From positions 1 through 63,787 of the forward strand of contig REDR01000046.1 in NCBI GenBank assembly GCA_007693385.1: 63,787 bases of DNA, in the 5' to 3' direction. The number at the start of each line of letters is the position of its first letter. Position 1 is the stretch's first letter. Position numbers and translations under genes: made by a program. Positions 1 to 9,307 of the stretch are shown in pieces. The DNA is from Anaerolineaceae bacterium. Lineage in GTDB: Bacteria > Chloroflexota > Anaerolineae > Aggregatilineales > Phototrophicaceae. The notes beneath the pieces were generated by a model. The model did not search any database. It saw only the letters and a list, made by a program, of their open reading frames with translations, and was not told where the DNA came from.

Positions 1-1038
1 TCATCTGATTTTTTATCGCGTATCGCCGGATTGTTTATCTTATCATTGGTCGGCGCTCAATTCGGAGCGAGCATCGCGCCCGCGCTCAATCTGCCGGTGG
101 ATTCCGGCGCTTTATTGTTGGGCATGGTCGGCGCGTTGACCGGCTTGTTGTTCACGCCTTACGTCACGGTGCGCCCCCTGCGGGCGATGCAAACCAGCAT
201 CTACGAGATGCCCGCCGAATCGATCATCAGCATGGTAGCGGGGGCGGCGGTTGGCCTGTTTCTCGGCCTGCTGATGGCTTATCCGTTGTCGTTTTTGCCC
301 GCGCCGTTGAATACGTATCTGCCGCCTGCGGTTTCGGTGGTGGGCGGTTATCTCGGCGTGACGCTGTTTCATGCACGGGCGCGGGAGATATTCGAGCTTT
401 TCCGCAAGGGACGCGGCGGCTTCGGCGGCGTGTCGGCGCAGTCCACGCGCAAGCTACTGGTTGATACCAGCGTATTGATCGACGGGCGAATCGTCGATGT
501 CGCGCTGACCGGCTTTCTGGGCGGCACCCTGCTGATCCCGGAATTCGTCATGCGTGAGTTGCAACAGGTGGCCGATTCGTCGGATAGCATCCGCCGCAAT
601 CGCGGGCGGCGCGGTCTGGAAAAGGTCAAAGACCTGATGCGAAACGATGTGACCCCCGTCCGCGTGGTTGACGACGACATCGACGAAATCGACGAAGTAG
701 ACGATAAGCTGGTGGCGCTGGCGATCCAGATGGAGGCGTATCTGCTGACCAACGATTACCCGCTCGCCAAAATCGCCGAAGCGCAGGGCGTCACCGTGCT
801 GAATATCAACTTGCTGGCGAACGCGGTACGCATGATCTACATTCCGGGCGAGACATTCGCCCTGCACATCATTCAGGAAGGCACGGACGAAGGGCAGGGC
901 GTCGGTTATCTGGAAGATGGCACGATGGTCGTCGTCGAGAATGGGCGGCGTCACATGGATCGCACCGTGCGCGTCGAAGCGACCAAGGTCATCAACCGCG
1001 AAGCCGGACGCATGGTGTTCGCCGTCATCGCCCGTTGA
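1..1038 (+). CDS. PIN-TRAM membrane protein, YacL family (5' end outside window)
   Basis: The reading frame is open from base 1, so the gene starts upstream; a TTG at 31 is only an internal candidate. The visible 345 residues begin with about four hydrophobic segments, the last ending near the motif GGYLGVTLFH. A PIN-type domain follows, opening with LLVDTSVLIDGRIVD and carrying acidic residues in DDKLVALA and LTNDYPLAK, as expected for a metal-dependent PIN fold. The C-terminus, from about GETFALHIIQEG to the end, matches a TRAM-type RNA-binding beta barrel. YacL-family proteins have this order (TM segments, PIN, TRAM) and usually about 350-370 residues, so little is missing. An RNA-related role at the membrane is inferred from the domains; the substrate is unknown. 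The gene converges with mccB, with 2 bases between the stops. Confidence 0.88.
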   Translation, partial: SSDFLSRIAGLFILSLVGAQFGASIAPALNLPVDSGALLLGMVGALTGLLFTPYVTVRPLRAMQTSIYEMPAESIISMVAGAAVGLFLGLLMAYPLSFLPAPLNTYLPPAVSVVGGYLGVTLFHARAREIFELFRKGRGGFGGVSAQSTRKLLVDTSVLIDGRIVDVALTGFLGGTLLIPEFVMRELQQVADSSDSIRRNRGRRGLEKVKDLMRNDVTPVRVVDDDIDEIDEVDDKLVALAIQMEAYLLTNDYPLAKIAEAQGVTVLNINLLANAVRMIYIPGETFALHIIQEGTDEGQGVGYLEDGTMVVVENGRRHMDRTVRVEATKVINREAGRMVFAVIAR

Positions 1039-1040
1039 GC

Positions 1041-2648
1041 CTACATGCGGAACACGCCGAATTGCGTCTCGTCCACCGGCTGATTCAAGCACGCGCTCAG
1101 CGCTAATCCCAGCACGCGCCGCGTCTGCGTCGGGTCGATGATGCCATCATCCCACAGGCGGGCGGTGGCGTAATACGGCTCGCCTTCGCGTTCGTACTTG
1201 TCCAGAATCGGGCGTGTGAACGCTTCCTGTTCCTCCGGCGTCATATCCGGCGCACCGCGTCGCGCTAGCTGATCGCGCTTGACGGTCAATAGCACGTTCG
1301 CCGCCTGCTCACCGCCCATCACGCTGATTCGCGCATTCGGCCACATCCACAGGAAGCGCGGACTGTACGCCCGCCCGCACATGCCGTAGTTGCCCGCGCC
1401 AAAGCTCCCGCCGATGACGACGGTCAGCTTGGGCACGTTGGCGTTCGCCACCGCATGAACCATCTTTGCGCCGTCTTTGGCGATGCCGCCCGCTTCGTAT
1501 GTCTTGCCCACCATGAAGCCGGTGATGTTCTGCAAGAACAGCAACGGGATGCGCCGCGCCGCGCATAGCTCCACGAAATGAGCGCCCTTCAACGCCGATT
1601 CGCTGAACAGCACGCCCTGATTCGCCACGATGCCCACCGGATAGCCGTGAATGCGGGCGAAGCCGGTGACCAGCGTCGTCGCGTAATTCGCCTTGAATTC
1701 ACGGAACGCGCTCCCGTCCACCAGACGAGCGATCACCTCGCGGGCGTCGTAGCTCTCGCGGAACGTGGTGGGGATGATGCCGTATAGCTCGTCGGCGTCA
1801 TAAAGCGGTTCTTGCGGCGGTTGGATGTCCATATCAACGCGCTTGCGCGTGTTCAACGTGGCGACGATGCCGCGCACGATCTCTAAAGCGTGTTCGTCGT
1901 CCTCCGCGTAATGGTCGGCCACGCCGGAAACGCGGGTATGCACATCCGCGCCGCCCAGTTCCTCCGCGCTGACTTCCTCGCCGGTGGCCGCCTTGACCAG
2001 TGGCGGCCCGCCTAAGAAGATCGTGCCCGTGCCTTTGACGATCACCGTCTCATCGCTCATCGCCGGAACGTAAGCGCCGCCCGCCGTGCAACTGCCCATC
2101 ACGCAGGCGATCTGCGGGATTTTGGCCGCGCTCATCCGCGCCTGATTATAGAAGATGCGCCCGAAGTCATCGACATCGGGGAATACTTCATCCTGCAAAG
2201 GCAAGAACGCGCCGCCGCTATCCACCAGATAGATGCACGGCAGATTGTTCTCCAGCGCGATAGCCTGCGCCCGCAGATGCTTCTTGACCGTCATCGGGTA
2301 ATAACTGCCGCCTTTGACGGTGGCATCATTGGCGACGATCAAGCACTCGCGCCCGCTCACCCGCCCGATTCCGGCCACCACACCGGCGCACGGCGTCTCA
2401 TCGCGGTATAAATCCCACGCGGCCAACGGCGCAATTTCCAGAAACGCGGAGCCGGAATCCAGCAGTTTGTCGATGCGATCCCGCACAAATAGCTTGCCCT
2501 GCCCGCGATGGCGTTCTTGATATTTCTCGCCGCCGCCCTGATGTACCCGCGCCAGACGCTCGTGCAGTTCATCGGCCAGCGCTCGATTATGCTCAAAATT
2601 GCGCTGGTAACGCGCATCCTTGCTGATGTGTGTGTCTAAAATGTCCAT
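1041..2648 (-). CDS. mccB: Methylcrotonyl-CoA carboxylase, carboxyltransferase (beta) subunit
   Basis: The 535-residue protein matches the usual bacterial MccB length and shows the acyl-CoA carboxyltransferase fold in two crotonase-like halves. Visible marks are [13 protein letters not shown] near the start, the biotin-side glycine-rich segments [15 protein letters not shown] and [15 protein letters not shown], and the second-half motif [20 protein letters not shown]. The family transfers carboxyl from biotin to 3-methylcrotonyl-CoA in leucine breakdown. A related acyl-CoA such as geranyl-CoA is a possible alternative substrate. An AGGTGA ribosome site precedes the ATG. It lies 33 bases downstream of meaB on the same strand, so the two are probably co-transcribed. 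The biotin-carrying alpha subunit is not in the window. Confidence 0.93.
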   Translation of the reverse strand: MDILDTHISKDARYQRNFEHNRALADELHERLARVHQGGGEKYQERHRGQGKLFVRDRIDKLLDSGSAFLEIAPLAAWDLYRDETPCAGVVAGIGRVSGRECLIVANDATVKGGSYYPMTVKKHLRAQAIALENNLPCIYLVDSGGAFLPLQDEVFPDVDDFGRIFYNQARMSAAKIPQIACVMGSCTAGGAYVPAMSDETVIVKGTGTIFLGGPPLVKAATGEEVSAEELGGADVHTRVSGVADHYAEDDEHALEIVRGIVATLNTRKRVDMDIQPPQEPLYDADELYGIIPTTFRESYDAREVIARLVDGSAFREFKANYATTLVTGFARIHGYPVGIVANQGVLFSESALKGAHFVELCAARRIPLLFLQNITGFMVGKTYEAGGIAKDGAKMVHAVANANVPKLTVVIGGSFGAGNYGMCGRAYSPRFLWMWPNARISVMGGEQAANVLLTVKRDQLARRGAPDMTPEEQEAFTRPILDKYEREGEPYYATARLWDDGIIDPTQTRRVLGLALSACLNQPVDETQFGVFRM

Positions 2649-2681
2649 AATTTCACCTATTTTTGTGGGGATAGCGGCGAT

Positions 2682-3686
2682 TTAGCCGCCGTCTATCTTG
2701 AATAAATCCAGTAAACGCCGCGCCGCGCCCGTCGCCGGCAGATCGCCCGCCATCACCGCCGTTTCGATTTGCGGTATCTGCTCGCGTATCGCCGCCGATC
2801 CGTAGAACAGGCGCGACAAGCCCGCCTCAATCAGATTATGCAACCATTCGCGGTTTTGCTGTCGGCGGCGCTCATCGAATGCGCCATTCTCCCGCGTCAC
2901 CGCCTCGAACTTTTGTGCCACCGCCCATAATTCCGCGATGCCCGCGCCGGTCAGCGCGGAGCAAGTATGCGCCCGCGTTTGCCAGCCCGCCGTCGCCGGT
3001 GCCAGATAATGCAGGGCGCGGTTATATTCAGCGCGGGCGGCCTGTGCCGGAATCTTGTTGTCGCCGTCCGCCTTGTTGATGGCGATGGCGTCGGCCAGTT
3101 CCATCACGCCTTTTTTGATGCCCTGTAGTTCATCGCCCGCGCCGGTGATGAGTACCAGCAGGAAAAAATCGACCATGCCGCGCACCGCCACCTCGCTCTG
3201 GCCGGTGCCCACCGTCTCCACCAGAATCACGTCGAAGCCCGCCGCCTCGCATAGCGTGATGCTCTCCCGCGTCTTACGGGCGACGCCGCCCAGCATCCCG
3301 CCGGTGGGGGATGGCCGGATGAAGGCGTGCGGATCACGCGAGAGCTGATCCATGCGCGTTTTATCGCCCAGAATACTGCCGCCGCTAACGCTACTGGTCG
3401 GATCGACGGCCAGCACCGCCACGCGATGCCCCGCGCCGGTCAGGTGCGTGCCTAGCGCCTCGATCATCGTGGATTTCCCCGCGCCCGGCACGCCGGTTAT
3501 GCCGATCCGCAACGCGCCGCCCGCGTGCGGCAGACAGCCCTGTAACACCGCCTGCGCGGTCTCGAAGTGGCGCTCGGCGTTGCTCTCGATCAACGTGATC
3601 GCCCGCGCCAGTTGTGCGCGATTTCCGCTACGGATTCCGGCGACGTATTCATCGGCGCTGATGGCGTTATTGTGTGTTTGACTCAT
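2682..3686 (-). CDS. meaB: MeaB/ArgK-type GTPase, methylmalonyl-CoA mutase chaperone
   Basis: The 334 residues carry the G3E GTPase motifs: Walker A GVPGAGKST at residues 65-73, the segment AVDPTSSVSGGSILGDKTRM, the switch-type VETVGTGQSE and the base-recognition motif NKAD. The C-terminal dimerisation arm includes ARRLLDLF. Family members gate loading and protection of adenosylcobalamin in methylmalonyl-CoA mutase or related mutases, using GTP hydrolysis. No mutase gene is in this window. Its place directly upstream of mccB suggests a shared role in branched-chain acyl-CoA or propionyl-CoA breakdown. A GAGAG ribosome site lies just before the ATG. Confidence 0.93.
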   Translation of the reverse strand: MSQTHNNAISADEYVAGIRSGNRAQLARAITLIESNAERHFETAQAVLQGCLPHAGGALRIGITGVPGAGKSTMIEALGTHLTGAGHRVAVLAVDPTSSVSGGSILGDKTRMDQLSRDPHAFIRPSPTGGMLGGVARKTRESITLCEAAGFDVILVETVGTGQSEVAVRGMVDFFLLVLITGAGDELQGIKKGVMELADAIAINKADGDNKIPAQAARAEYNRALHYLAPATAGWQTRAHTCSALTGAGIAELWAVAQKFEAVTRENGAFDERRRQQNREWLHNLIEAGLSRLFYGSAAIREQIPQIETAVMAGDLPATGAARRLLDLFKIDGG

Positions 3687-3766
3687 GGTTCTCTCGTGTG
3701 TTGTCGGGTAATAGACGGGACGCCGCAGACGTTGGCCGCCGCCATCATTTTACCGTCCCTGTCGGC

Positions 3767-3821
3767 ATGGCGCTATGGTGTGCGCCCGATATGGCGCTAT
3801 GGTGTGCGCCCGATATGGCGC
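3767..3821. repeat. 24-base tandem repeat, two full copies and a partial third
   Basis: Bases 3767-3790 and 3791-3814 are identical, and 3815-3821 repeats the first seven bases. It lies in the spacer between the divergent meaB and rhodanese genes. It would be coding only if the rhodanese began far upstream of its well-supported ATG at 3907, so it is most likely an intergenic slippage repeat or tandem binding site. Confidence 0.85.
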
Positions 3822-3906
3822 GATTTATCGCGCCCGCCGTTGCCGGAAACCACTTTTTGATCTATGCTTCTGGCTATCATCTGTTAATAGCCAGAAGGGT
3901 GAAATC

Positions 3907-4245
3907 ATGGCTTACGAATCGCTATCTCTGGACGACTACAAAGAGAAATTCTACGACACGACGGCGGCGCATGTACTGATTGATGTGCGGACTGATGAGG
4001 AATACGCCGAATATCACATCCCGGGCGCGGTGCATCTATCGCTGGATGAATTGAGCGAACACATGCCGCAGATCGAGTCGCTGGCCGGTGATGATAACAA
4101 GCCGGTCGTGCTGGCCTGCCGAACCGGTGTGCGTAGCGCGATGGCGGCGGAGATCATCCGCTATCATGGCTTGACCGGCTTGACATTATACAATCTGGAG
4201 AAAGGCTCGCAGGGGTGGAAGAAGCGCGGCTGGCCGACTGAGTGA
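3907..4245 (+). CDS. Single-domain rhodanese (sulfurtransferase)
   Basis: This 112-residue protein is one rhodanese domain: LIDVRTDEEYAEYHIPGAV near the start, then the active-site loop CRTGVRS with the catalytic Cys at residue 71. The family passes sulfane sulfur from donors such as thiosulfate to acceptors, or carries persulfide sulfur. The loop size of six residues after Cys fits sulfurtransferases rather than Cdc25-like phosphatases. An open frame extends upstream to 3775 through the tandem repeat, but the ATG at 3907 is preceded by AGAAGGGTGA and gives a normal domain start. It is divergent from meaB and appears monocistronic, as a small hairpin follows the stop. Confidence 0.9.
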   Translation: MAYESLSLDDYKEKFYDTTAAHVLIDVRTDEEYAEYHIPGAVHLSLDELSEHMPQIESLAGDDNKPVVLACRTGVRSAMAAEIIRYHGLTGLTLYNLEKGSQGWKKRGWPTE

Positions 4246-4260
4246 ACGCCGAAAAATGCA

Positions 4261-4284
4261 GTAGGGCGGCTAATGTCGCCCTTT
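4261..4284 (+). terminator. Hairpin after the rhodanese gene, repeat-like
   Basis: AGGGCG (4263-4268) pairs with CGCCCT (4277-4282), followed by a short T-rich stretch. The left arm GTAGGGCGGC resembles the dispersed GTAGGGGCG palindromes elsewhere in the window, so it may be a copy of that repeat acting as a weak terminator. Confidence 0.45.
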
Positions 4285-4455
4285 GTAACATGAATCTAAC
4301 TGAAATCAACCTCTTTCAAATTTGATTGTTGTTAAATTTTGTCTGATTCATAAAAAATTTTATATTCCTTGTTGTATGTGACGTTTGTCATCGTGTACAC
4401 TTGAATAAAAGCACCTGTATCGTACAGATCAAGTTACTTGAAGAGGGACACCCAA

Positions 4456-5031
4456 ATGAAGACTCGCTATTCACTCATCAGCCTTATGATTATTCTGGCG
4501 CTCGCGCTCATGGCTTTCCCCGCTATGGCACAGCAAGACGCCGATCAGGATGACACCACTGGCGTCATCGCCGTCACATTGGACTTTGGTAGCTCGCTCA
4601 CTTATGCTGAGGATGGCGAGACCATTCTGCTGAATATCATGTCGCCGACTGAATTCGCGCCCAGCGTCTTGATTGTCGGCACGGACTTCCTGACGTTCAA
4701 CTACCCGTTGCTCGACCTACAGAGCGACTGGGACTTCAGCGAAGGGCTGACCGCTAACGCCGTGCTGGACTTCGGCGAAGAAACATTTGAAGTGGTGATC
4801 GGTGCGCCGACATACGACTTCATGACCGACATCCTGACGTATGCCGTGCTGGAATTTGACGGGCTGGAAATCGACAAAGATAACCTGCCGCTACTGCCGG
4901 AATTTGAAATCGGCAGTCTGATGATCCGTCTCGATGGCGCGTTCGTCACCAACATCACCGAAGCCCGTGCCGAGCGTATGGGTAGTATGCGCTTCCAGAT
5001 TTGCCCGGGTTGTGGCGGCGGCTGGGGATAG
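4456..5031 (+). CDS. Small secreted protein of unknown function
   Basis: The 191 residues start with a clear Sec signal peptide: KTR, a hydrophobic core LISLMIILALALMAF, and a likely cut after AMA around residue 25. The ATG at 4456 has GAAGAGGGA upstream, so an in-frame upstream TTG at 4438 is unlikely. The mature part is acidic and beta-rich in character, with no recognised domain, and ends in a Cys/Gly motif, ICPGCGGGWG. Two cysteines in that tail could form a disulfide. It sits just upstream of the two giant C11 proteins but is separated from them by a good terminator, so functional linkage is a guess. Confidence 0.75.
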   Translation: MKTRYSLISLMIILALALMAFPAMAQQDADQDDTTGVIAVTLDFGSSLTYAEDGETILLNIMSPTEFAPSVLIVGTDFLTFNYPLLDLQSDWDFSEGLTANAVLDFGEETFEVVIGAPTYDFMTDILTYAVLEFDGLEIDKDNLPLLPEFEIGSLMIRLDGAFVTNITEARAERMGSMRFQICPGCGGGWG

Positions 5032-5097
5032 GGAGTAACCCTCCCTTTGTCGGGCCGGTTGTGCAACCGGACTTCACCTTGTATTGATTAAGCCTTG

Positions 5098-5133
5098 AAC
5101 TAGGAGTCGGATGCGTTTCCGCTCCTAGTTTTT
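5098..5133 (+). terminator. Rho-independent terminator
   Basis: AACTAGGAG (5098-5106) pairs perfectly with CTCCTAGTT (5122-5130), and the T-run continues to 5133. It ends the transcript of the small secreted protein at 4456-5031. A second perfect palindrome, CCGGTTG/CAACCGG, lies at 5055-5070. Confidence 0.85.
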
Positions 5134-5168
5134 GAATACCATCATGGACAAAAGCGAGCGATAGACTT

Positions 5169-8100
5169 ATGAAACTACGTTATCTACTGGCGGTTTGTTT
5201 GGGGCTTTTCGCCGTTTTCGGCCTGTCGATGATACAGGCGCAAGAAGAAGGCGAAGACACCTTCATCATTACCGAGACCGGTCGCATTGATGACCGCACG
5301 CCCTTCACCGAATACATCATCGAAGTCCCCCGCGATGGCAGTACCATCATCGCCGACATCCGCTCGGCAGACGGCGACATCAACTTCGACACGACGCTTT
5401 TTCTGGTGGACGCCAACGGGCAGATCGTCGCTGAAAACGGTGAGCGTGCGGGCGGTGAACCCGGCGACCTGACATCGCGCATCGAGTTTCCGCAGGCGCT
5501 AGCCGGTGAGTATCGCGTCATTGCGACGCGCTATCGCGTGCTAGATGGCACGGCGGAAGGCGATTACGTGCTGACTATCGAGGTGACACTGCCAGAGCCG
5601 CGTCGCTTTGATTATCGCGTGGACGACGAAGCGCTGGCCGAATCCGGCTTCCCGTCTATTGAGCCGCGCTCGCGTGCGACTTATACCGTATTCGCTTATT
5701 ACGGCGCGGACAACAATCTGGAGCAGGCGCTCATCGAAGACCTGAAGCAGTTTGAACGCGCCGGTGGTAGCGACGACAACGTGCGCGTCATCGTCATGCT
5801 TGACCGCAGTCCGCAACATTCCACCGTTAGCGGCGACTGGTCAGGGGCGCGGGTGTTTGAACTCGGCCCGGATTTTTCCGATGAGGACGACCCGCTACAG
5901 ATCAGCACGACGGAACTCGCCAGCCTCAACGAGGCGGTAGATAGCGGCGATGGTCAATTGCTCGCGCAATTCCTGACATGGGGCATCACCACGTTTCCCG
6001 CCGATAACTACATCCTGACGATGGGCAGTCATGGCGTGGCGTGGCGCGGCGTCATCACCAGCGATAGCGATGAAAGCACGGTCATCACCTTGCCGGAATT
6101 GCGCGAGGCGCTGGAACTGGTACGCCAGACCACCGAGCTAGAGCGTTTTGATCTGCTGGTGAACGACGCCTGCTATATGGCGAGCGTCGAGTACCATAAC
6201 GTGATCGCGGAATACTTCAACTATTCGCTGGCATCGCCGGAAGTGGTGCTGAACCCCAGCCACGACATGACGCTACTCACCGAGCGTCTGCGCGTGCTGG
6301 CACAGACCGGCGTCGATCCCGAGCCGGATGAAGATGTCGCCACTTTCTCGCCGATTCTGGCGCTGTCGTCTGATCTGGCTGACCGCTATATCGACTTCGA
6401 CGTGCAGGCTAGCCCGGGCTCGGATGTGGTGTTCACCACCAGCGCCGTGACCGACCTGCGCGAGTTCGGCAGACTGCGCGACGCCATCGCGGAATTCGCG
6501 CTGTACGTGCAGGAAGACCCGATCAATCGCGGGGCGCTGGTCTGGCAAGCACGGGCGGGCACGTATGTCTATTCCGGCTATAAGGGCGGCGACGAATTGA
6601 TTGATCTGGGCAGTTTGATGAACCGCCTGACCGACTTGCTCGATCCGGTGGACAACGCCGACTATCTGCGCCGCGTGCAGGATGTCCTGCTGGCGCTGGA
6701 TGCTAGCGTGCGCTATGGGCGCGGCGGGCTGGTGGCTGAACGCAGTGTCAGCACTTATCACAACATCTATTTCCCGTCCAATAGTCGCCGCTTCGATAAC
6801 GCCTATTTTGAAGATAGCTTTCTGGGCGAATGGGGCGCGATGCTCCGCGCTCTATACAACAGCGTGACGCCTAATCCGTGGGCACTCGACGCCAGCACGG
6901 TCAATTTCCACGCCGCCAGTTCTCCCGACCTGAACATCGTCAACGTGTTCCCCACAGGGGAGATCAGCACGCTGACCAGCTTCAACGTTACGGCGGAGCT
7001 AGTCGGGCGCAATATCAGCAGTGGCGATTTCGTCATTGATCGTATCGGCGAAGATGGCACGGTGCAACGCATCTTCACCGGACGCATTCTCGCGCCGGAG
7101 CGCGACGCCGAAGGCCGCGAGATTTTCGTCAATCGCTGGGAGCAGGGCGCTTCGACGGTGCCGCTCACATGGGATGTGCAGTTGCCGCTTTTGACCGATG
7201 GTGACGTTAGCCACTTTGAGCGCATCAACATCACGGAGGAGGCCGCCTCGCTGGAAGGTCGCTACCGTCAGCCGGATAGCAACTCATGGTTTAACGTGAC
7301 GCTGATCTTCGACCCGCGCACCGGCGAATACGTGCGGGCGGTGGCGCAATCCGCCGAGACGAACTCCGTCGCCGTCATCGACATTCCCGAAGGCTCGACC
7401 TTCCAATCGTTCCGCTACCGCGTGACCACCGACGGGCGGCAGGTGGCCGAACTGGGCAACGAATACACCTTTTTCGCGGAGGAAATGCGCTGGCGGCGTG
7501 TCCCCGCGCCCTCCGGCGAGTATGCCGCCGGCCTGACCATCAACACGCATGGCGGCACGCAGACCACCAGCACGCTGAACCTGACCGTCAACAATGATGA
7601 CGTGCAGGAAGGGTTAGTCGGCTTTAACCAGACCGGCGTCGGCTTCATCGTGGCGCGGCCTAGCGACTGGACAGCGCCCGATTTCGTCGGCAACATCTTG
7701 CGTACCGAAAGCACCGATTTCGTGCGTAATTACTCCATCTATCCGCTATTCTCGCCAGTGCCGGAAGGCAATGACCCGCTACAGGTCACGCTGGACTCGG
7801 TGATCGTCAATTTCGGCTTGAACCTGACCGACGGCCCGCGCCCCATCACGTTAGCCGATGGCACGCCCTCGCTTGAGTTCGACTACACCACGCGGAATCG
7901 CGGCCTCGACTACATCGGGCGCGGCTTCGTCAGCTATCTGGATACGGTGTTCCCCGCCGGTCTGGTGATGAGCGCTCAGGTCGTCGGCGATCAGGCGCGT
8001 TTGGATGAGCTATACGGCGTGCTATTCGATAGCTTCGTGCGCTACGATCCGGCGGATTTCCGCGCTGTTGATACGTCGCAATGGCGCACGGTCAACACGT

Positions 8101-9056
8101 TGAGCGATGTCGAACACCCGATGAAGCGCGAAGGCTGGGAACTGCGCGAACCGAATGAAGTCGATGCGTGGTATCGCTGGCAATCAACAGAAATGGACGG
8201 CGCGTTCGTCGGCATCACGTCATTCATCACCAACCCGACGCGCCCCCGCGCTGAAATCCGCGACATCTTCTTCGGTCGGGAGGTGGCGACGCGGCGCGGC
8301 GACCTGACGATTACCGCCGCCGACCTGACCTACACCGGCGCGTATGCCACATGGTCGGCGATGGCTTATGAAGCGACGGTCAACGATACACCGGTACGCG
8401 GGCGTTTCTACCTGCGGCTGGGCAATCAACGCGCCTATCTGGTCTGGTTCGAGACTCCGGCCACGTCCGCAGGCGATGACCTGATCGAGTCCGTGATGGA
8501 GACGGTGATCGACGGCTTCCGCATCGTTGATGTGCCGCTAGAGCGTCTGGGCGTGTTGCCCGGCATCGTCAATCTGGGGCCGTCCACCATCGACGCCGCC
8601 GACGATACCGAGCCGCCCCTGCTCCTGCGCTATGATGCGCGTTCGCTGGTGTTGTATAATCGTCTGCCGTATTTCGACATGGATTTGACCGGCCTCGAAT
8701 TGCGTCAGCTAGACGAAGACGGCAATCTGCGCTATATCGTCCCCATCGACTCTTTCGTCGTGGGCGATATATCCAGCGTGCGCCCGTCCGACTGCTATCA
8801 GATGTGGACGGAAGACTTCTTCGACGTGAGCGCGGCGCAGTATCCGGCGGAAATCTGCCGCTTCCGGCAGGGCTTGCTCTCCACGCGCAATACGTTCTGG
8901 ACGAGCGAGCGCTCCGGCGATACGTTCATCGTCTTGCAAGATGGCGAGTTGGTGGCGACTTGCTTGACAGTACGCCCCATTTCGTCTGAAGATTACGATG
9001 TCGATAACCCGAACAACGTCCAGCGTCAATGTCTGGTCGAGTTGCGCGGGCAATAA
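5169..9056 (+). CDS. Large secreted clostripain-family (C11) cysteine peptidase-like protein
   Basis: The 1295-residue protein opens with a signal peptide cut near Ala24. Residues about 30-140 resemble a PPC-type beta domain (TLFLVDANGQIV, AGEYRVIATRY). The peptidase C11 core follows, with YYGADNNLE, the catalytic His288 in MGSHGVAWRG and Cys335 in NDACYMASVEY. The remaining 700 residues are beta-rich and include two stretches with GW-type motifs (ARPSDW, MKREGW) that may be PsbP/Mog1-like modules. Clostripains cut after Arg and mature by internal cleavage; specificity here is not known. It is far longer than classic clostripain (about 530 residues). A paralog of the same layout follows at 9308. 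Extracellular action is inferred from the signal peptide; no cell-wall anchor is seen. Confidence 0.85.
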   Translation: MKLRYLLAVCLGLFAVFGLSMIQAQEEGEDTFIITETGRIDDRTPFTEYIIEVPRDGSTIIADIRSADGDINFDTTLFLVDANGQIVAENGERAGGEPGDLTSRIEFPQALAGEYRVIATRYRVLDGTAEGDYVLTIEVTLPEPRRFDYRVDDEALAESGFPSIEPRSRATYTVFAYYGADNNLEQALIEDLKQFERAGGSDDNVRVIVMLDRSPQHSTVSGDWSGARVFELGPDFSDEDDPLQISTTELASLNEAVDSGDGQLLAQFLTWGITTFPADNYILTMGSHGVAWRGVITSDSDESTVITLPELREALELVRQTTELERFDLLVNDACYMASVEYHNVIAEYFNYSLASPEVVLNPSHDMTLLTERLRVLAQTGVDPEPDEDVATFSPILALSSDLADRYIDFDVQASPGSDVVFTTSAVTDLREFGRLRDAIAEFALYVQEDPINRGALVWQARAGTYVYSGYKGGDELIDLGSLMNRLTDLLDPVDNADYLRRVQDVLLALDASVRYGRGGLVAERSVSTYHNIYFPSNSRRFDNAYFEDSFLGEWGAMLRALYNSVTPNPWALDASTVNFHAASSPDLNIVNVFPTGEISTLTSFNVTAELVGRNISSGDFVIDRIGEDGTVQRIFTGRILAPERDAEGREIFVNRWEQGASTVPLTWDVQLPLLTDGDVSHFERINITEEAASLEGRYRQPDSNSWFNVTLIFDPRTGEYVRAVAQSAETNSVAVIDIPEGSTFQSFRYRVTTDGRQVAELGNEYTFFAEEMRWRRVPAPSGEYAAGLTINTHGGTQTTSTLNLTVNNDDVQEGLVGFNQTGVGFIVARPSDWTAPDFVGNILRTESTDFVRNYSIYPLFSPVPEGNDPLQVTLDSVIVNFGLNLTDGPRPITLADGTPSLEFDYTTRNRGLDYIGRGFVSYLDTVFPAGLVMSAQVVGDQARLDELYGVLFDSFVRYDPADFRAVDTSQWRTVNTLSDVEHPMKREGWELREPNEVDAWYRWQSTEMDGAFVGITSFITNPTRPRAEIRDIFFGREVATRRGDLTITAADLTYTGAYATWSAMAYEATVNDTPVRGRFYLRLGNQRAYLVWFETPATSAGDDLIESVMETVIDGFRIVDVPLERLGVLPGIVNLGPSTIDAADDTEPPLLLRYDARSLVLYNRLPYFDMDLTGLELRQLDEDGNLRYIVPIDSFVVGDISSVRPSDCYQMWTEDFFDVSAAQYPAEICRFRQGLLSTRNTFWTSERSGDTFIVLQDGELVATCLTVRPISSEDYDVDNPNNVQRQCLVELRGQ

Positions 9057-9071
9057 CGCATATAGCGTCCG

Positions 9072-9116
9072 GCACGATCCGCCCCCGTCCGGCTCTCCGG
9101 CGATGGCGGATCGTGC
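9072..9116 (+). terminator. Long GC-rich hairpin after the first C11 gene
   Basis: GCACGATCCGCC (9072-9083) pairs perfectly with GGCGGATCGTGC (9105-9116). There is no long T-run right after it, so it may be a weak terminator or an mRNA 3' stabiliser. Confidence 0.6.
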
Positions 9117-9192
9117 GGCTGGGTAAAAAATCTGCGGATTTTTCGTCACCTTTTTGAAAAAGGGGCTTTCCTTCGGCAAGGGACGCCAAAAA

Positions 9193-9244
9193 CTTTTGAA
9201 AGGATTCAAAGTCTTTTCTGGTTCTTTTTCTACAGAAAAAAGAA
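9193..9244. repeat. AT-rich repeat copy plus adjoining hairpin
   Basis: Bases 9193-9217 closely resemble 23653-23678, sharing the pattern TTTGAA-GGAT-CAAA-GTCTTTT. Directly after it, GTTCTTTTTC (9221-9230) pairs with GAAAAAAGAAC (9234-9244) with one bulged A. It is AT-rich compared with the flanking genes. It separates the two C11 genes and gives no obvious coding sequence. Confidence 0.5.
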
Positions 9245-9307
9245 CGAAGAAAATCACTTGTGAGCCAATCGTACCCATAGATCGCTAGATTGAATTGAGT
9301 TTTCAGT

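Noticed and set aside
3775-3906. Longer rhodanese N-terminus through the tandem repeat
   Set aside because: The added residues are repeat-derived and Cys/Arg-rich, and the ATG at 3907 has a good ribosome site.
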